Of a DNA stretch of 64,000 bases, positions 63,060-64,000 are shown piece by piece (the first letter of the stretch is position 1; each line of letters begins with the position of its first letter). This DNA is from HKST-UBA178 sp965223815. Its GTDB lineage: Bacteria; Pseudomonadota; Gammaproteobacteria; Chromatiales; Chromatiaceae. Both the position numbers and the translations under genes were made by a program. The stretch is from assembly GCA_965223815.1 (NCBI GenBank), contig OZ245019.1:3224001-3288000 (forward strand), read 5' to 3'. Below the pieces are notes generated by a model that was given only the letters and a program-made list of their open reading frames with translations, was not told the DNA's origin and ran no database searches.

Positions 63060-64000
63060 CGCTAACCTTTTCTGGCGTGCTATTCAATATCTCCTCTATG
63101 CTTTTCCCAGATACCGCTGCGTATGTCGCAAGATACCTCAGATCATCTACACCCTCCCGCCATGCCTCCCACTGCAATGTTGGTATTGGCTTTGACTTGG
63201 TAGGATACGCCATTACATTAGGACGATAGTTTGATACACCCCACTTCATCCAGTCATTCCAACACTCACCTGATTGATAGGCATAAGATAATGTGCCAGC
63301 AAATCCTTTCAGTGCTAGTCTGAAACCATAGGTATATCTTGTAGTTTCCGGTTTCTCTTCCCCAGCATGAGGCAAACCGTATGCTATAGGAGTGATACCA
63401 GTTTCCCTTAACTGGTCAATTAGTCGATCAGATGTACTATGTTGTACTAGCGCATAATCCAAATAGCCTCTGAGTGCTTTCGCGATTGCTGGATCGCTAA
63501 CCGCGACTACATTCTTTTGACCAGTTTCTTTCGCTGCTCTAAATGTATGCAACGACTCTCTAAGCGTTCTCAGCTTTTTTTCATCTCTGTTGTAAACCCA
63601 AAAACCCTCCACTCCAGCGGATTGGAAGATTTTCATCACACGATTCATTTTTTCTGCGTATTTTTCTTTATCATCGTGATATTTCACTTTCCAATCGAGA
63701 TAGATTATTGGTCGCTCTGTCAACCCGGCTTGTTTTACCAGGTCAATCTGTCTAGCCAAAACTTTGAGATTACTACGTCCAGCTCGAAGTAAATATTCAT
63801 GATCTATTGTCACCTGATTGACTCCGTGAGCCTGCATATCTTTCAGCTCACTAAGCATTTGATCCCTGTTTTTTCCTCTTGCAACGAATATGGTCTTTTC
63901 GGAATCTTGAAGCCGGGCTAAATAGAACTGCCCCATATTGATTGTGTTATCCACCAGTTTGAACGGCAATACAGATAATGATAGTAAAACCTGCTGATCA
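63004..64000 (-). CDS. Glycoside-hydrolase-like protein (DUF4091-type), 5' end outside window
   Basis: At least 331 codons are open to the window edge; a TTG at 63969 is only the first internal start. The fold appears to be a TIM-barrel hydrolase: FVARGKNRDQMLSELKDMQAHGVNQVTID, GLTERPIIYLDWKVKYHD, AGVEGFWVYNRDE and, near the end, NVMAYPTKSKPIPTLQWEAWREGVDDLRYLATYAAVSG. The WEAWREGVDDLRYL pattern is a hallmark of the DUF4091 group found in glycan-processing proteins. The last bases overlap the flippase start region. Function on the polysaccharide of this locus is inferred. Confidence 0.78.
   Translation of the reverse strand, partial: DQQVLLSLSVLPFKLVDNTINMGQFYLARLQDSEKTIFVARGKNRDQMLSELKDMQAHGVNQVTIDHEYLLRAGRSNLKVLARQIDLVKQAGLTERPIIYLDWKVKYHDDKEKYAEKMNRVMKIFQSAGVEGFWVYNRDEKKLRTLRESLHTFRAAKETGQKNVVAVSDPAIAKALRGYLDYALVQHSTSDRLIDQLRETGITPIAYGLPHAGEEKPETTRYTYGFRLALKGFAGTLSYAYQSGECWNDWMKWGVSNYRPNVMAYPTKSKPIPTLQWEAWREGVDDLRYLATYAAVSGKSIEEILNSTPEKVSGVATEFRRFIIERISSIN

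Overview
The window looks like a chromosomal segment of a gammaproteobacterium. The basis is the ffs-dnaX-ybaB-recR block, EF-P with its EpmA/EpmB modification enzymes, a Fur-controlled FbpABC iron importer, a FimX-type c-di-GMP effector, a large NAD-dependent glutamate dehydrogenase and an exosortase/EPS locus. The gene mix resembles Chromatiales-like or related environmental gammaproteobacteria; that placement is inference. No transposase, integrase, CRISPR array, rRNA or tRNA was recognised. The one RNA gene found is 4.5S SRP RNA.

Layout. 1-1.8 kb: tRNA CCA-adding enzyme (runs off the left edge) coupled to a uracil-DNA-glycosylase-family gene. 1.9-6.2 kb: fbpABC and the divergent fur gene, with a perfect inverted-repeat Fur box between them. 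6.2-10.6 kb: an RND efflux pair. 10.8-21.4 kb: aromatic/aspartate aminotransferase, a small conserved protein, a carrier/ligase/acyltransferase fusion, a phosphatase-like lipoprotein and NAD-GDH. 21.6-25.2 kb: a small unrecognised ORF, HIT protein, recR, ybaB, dnaX and ffs. 25.4-32 kb: a short asparaginase-like protein, a TAXI-TRAP transporter with a universal stress protein, a SCO-like protein without its copper cysteines, and phosphatidylserine decarboxylase. 32-34.7 kb: epmA-efp with divergent epmB. 34.9-42.3 kb: an unrecognised 609-aa protein, a FimX-like protein with degenerate REC/GGDEF/EAL, a LysM lipoprotein and a secreted FN3/beta-helix protein.

42.5-64 kb: an almost unbroken minus-strand surface-polysaccharide/exosortase locus. 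Transcription runs from the right edge leftwards: glycoside-hydrolase-like protein (partial), flippase, methyltransferase, polymerase/ligase, sulfotransferase, a ~1250-aa multidomain fusion, a GT4, a WecG/TagA-type transferase, GDP-mannose dehydratase, GDP-fucose synthase, an exosortase-EpsI fusion, a WecA-type initiating transferase with an extra membrane domain, a TPR lipoprotein, an ExeA-type ATPase, an orphan ParA and a small tail-anchored protein. Together these could start a lipid-linked glycan (WecA type), supply GDP-fucose, extend, methylate and sulfate it, flip it and polymerise it. The exosortase would sort C-terminally tagged proteins. No tagged substrate was found inside the window. 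By eye the DNA from about 53 kb to 64 kb is clearly more AT-rich than the housekeeping part, consistent with acquisition or fast exchange of this locus.

Most unusual items: the ~1250-aa fusion (nucleotidyltransferase-like, P-loop kinase, APH-like and GT4 parts in one chain), the ParA/tail-anchored pair with a 28-bp AT-rich palindrome at the end of the exosortase operon, the SCO-like protein whose CxxxC is replaced by serines, the CCA enzyme without HD residues, and the FimX-centred gene group.
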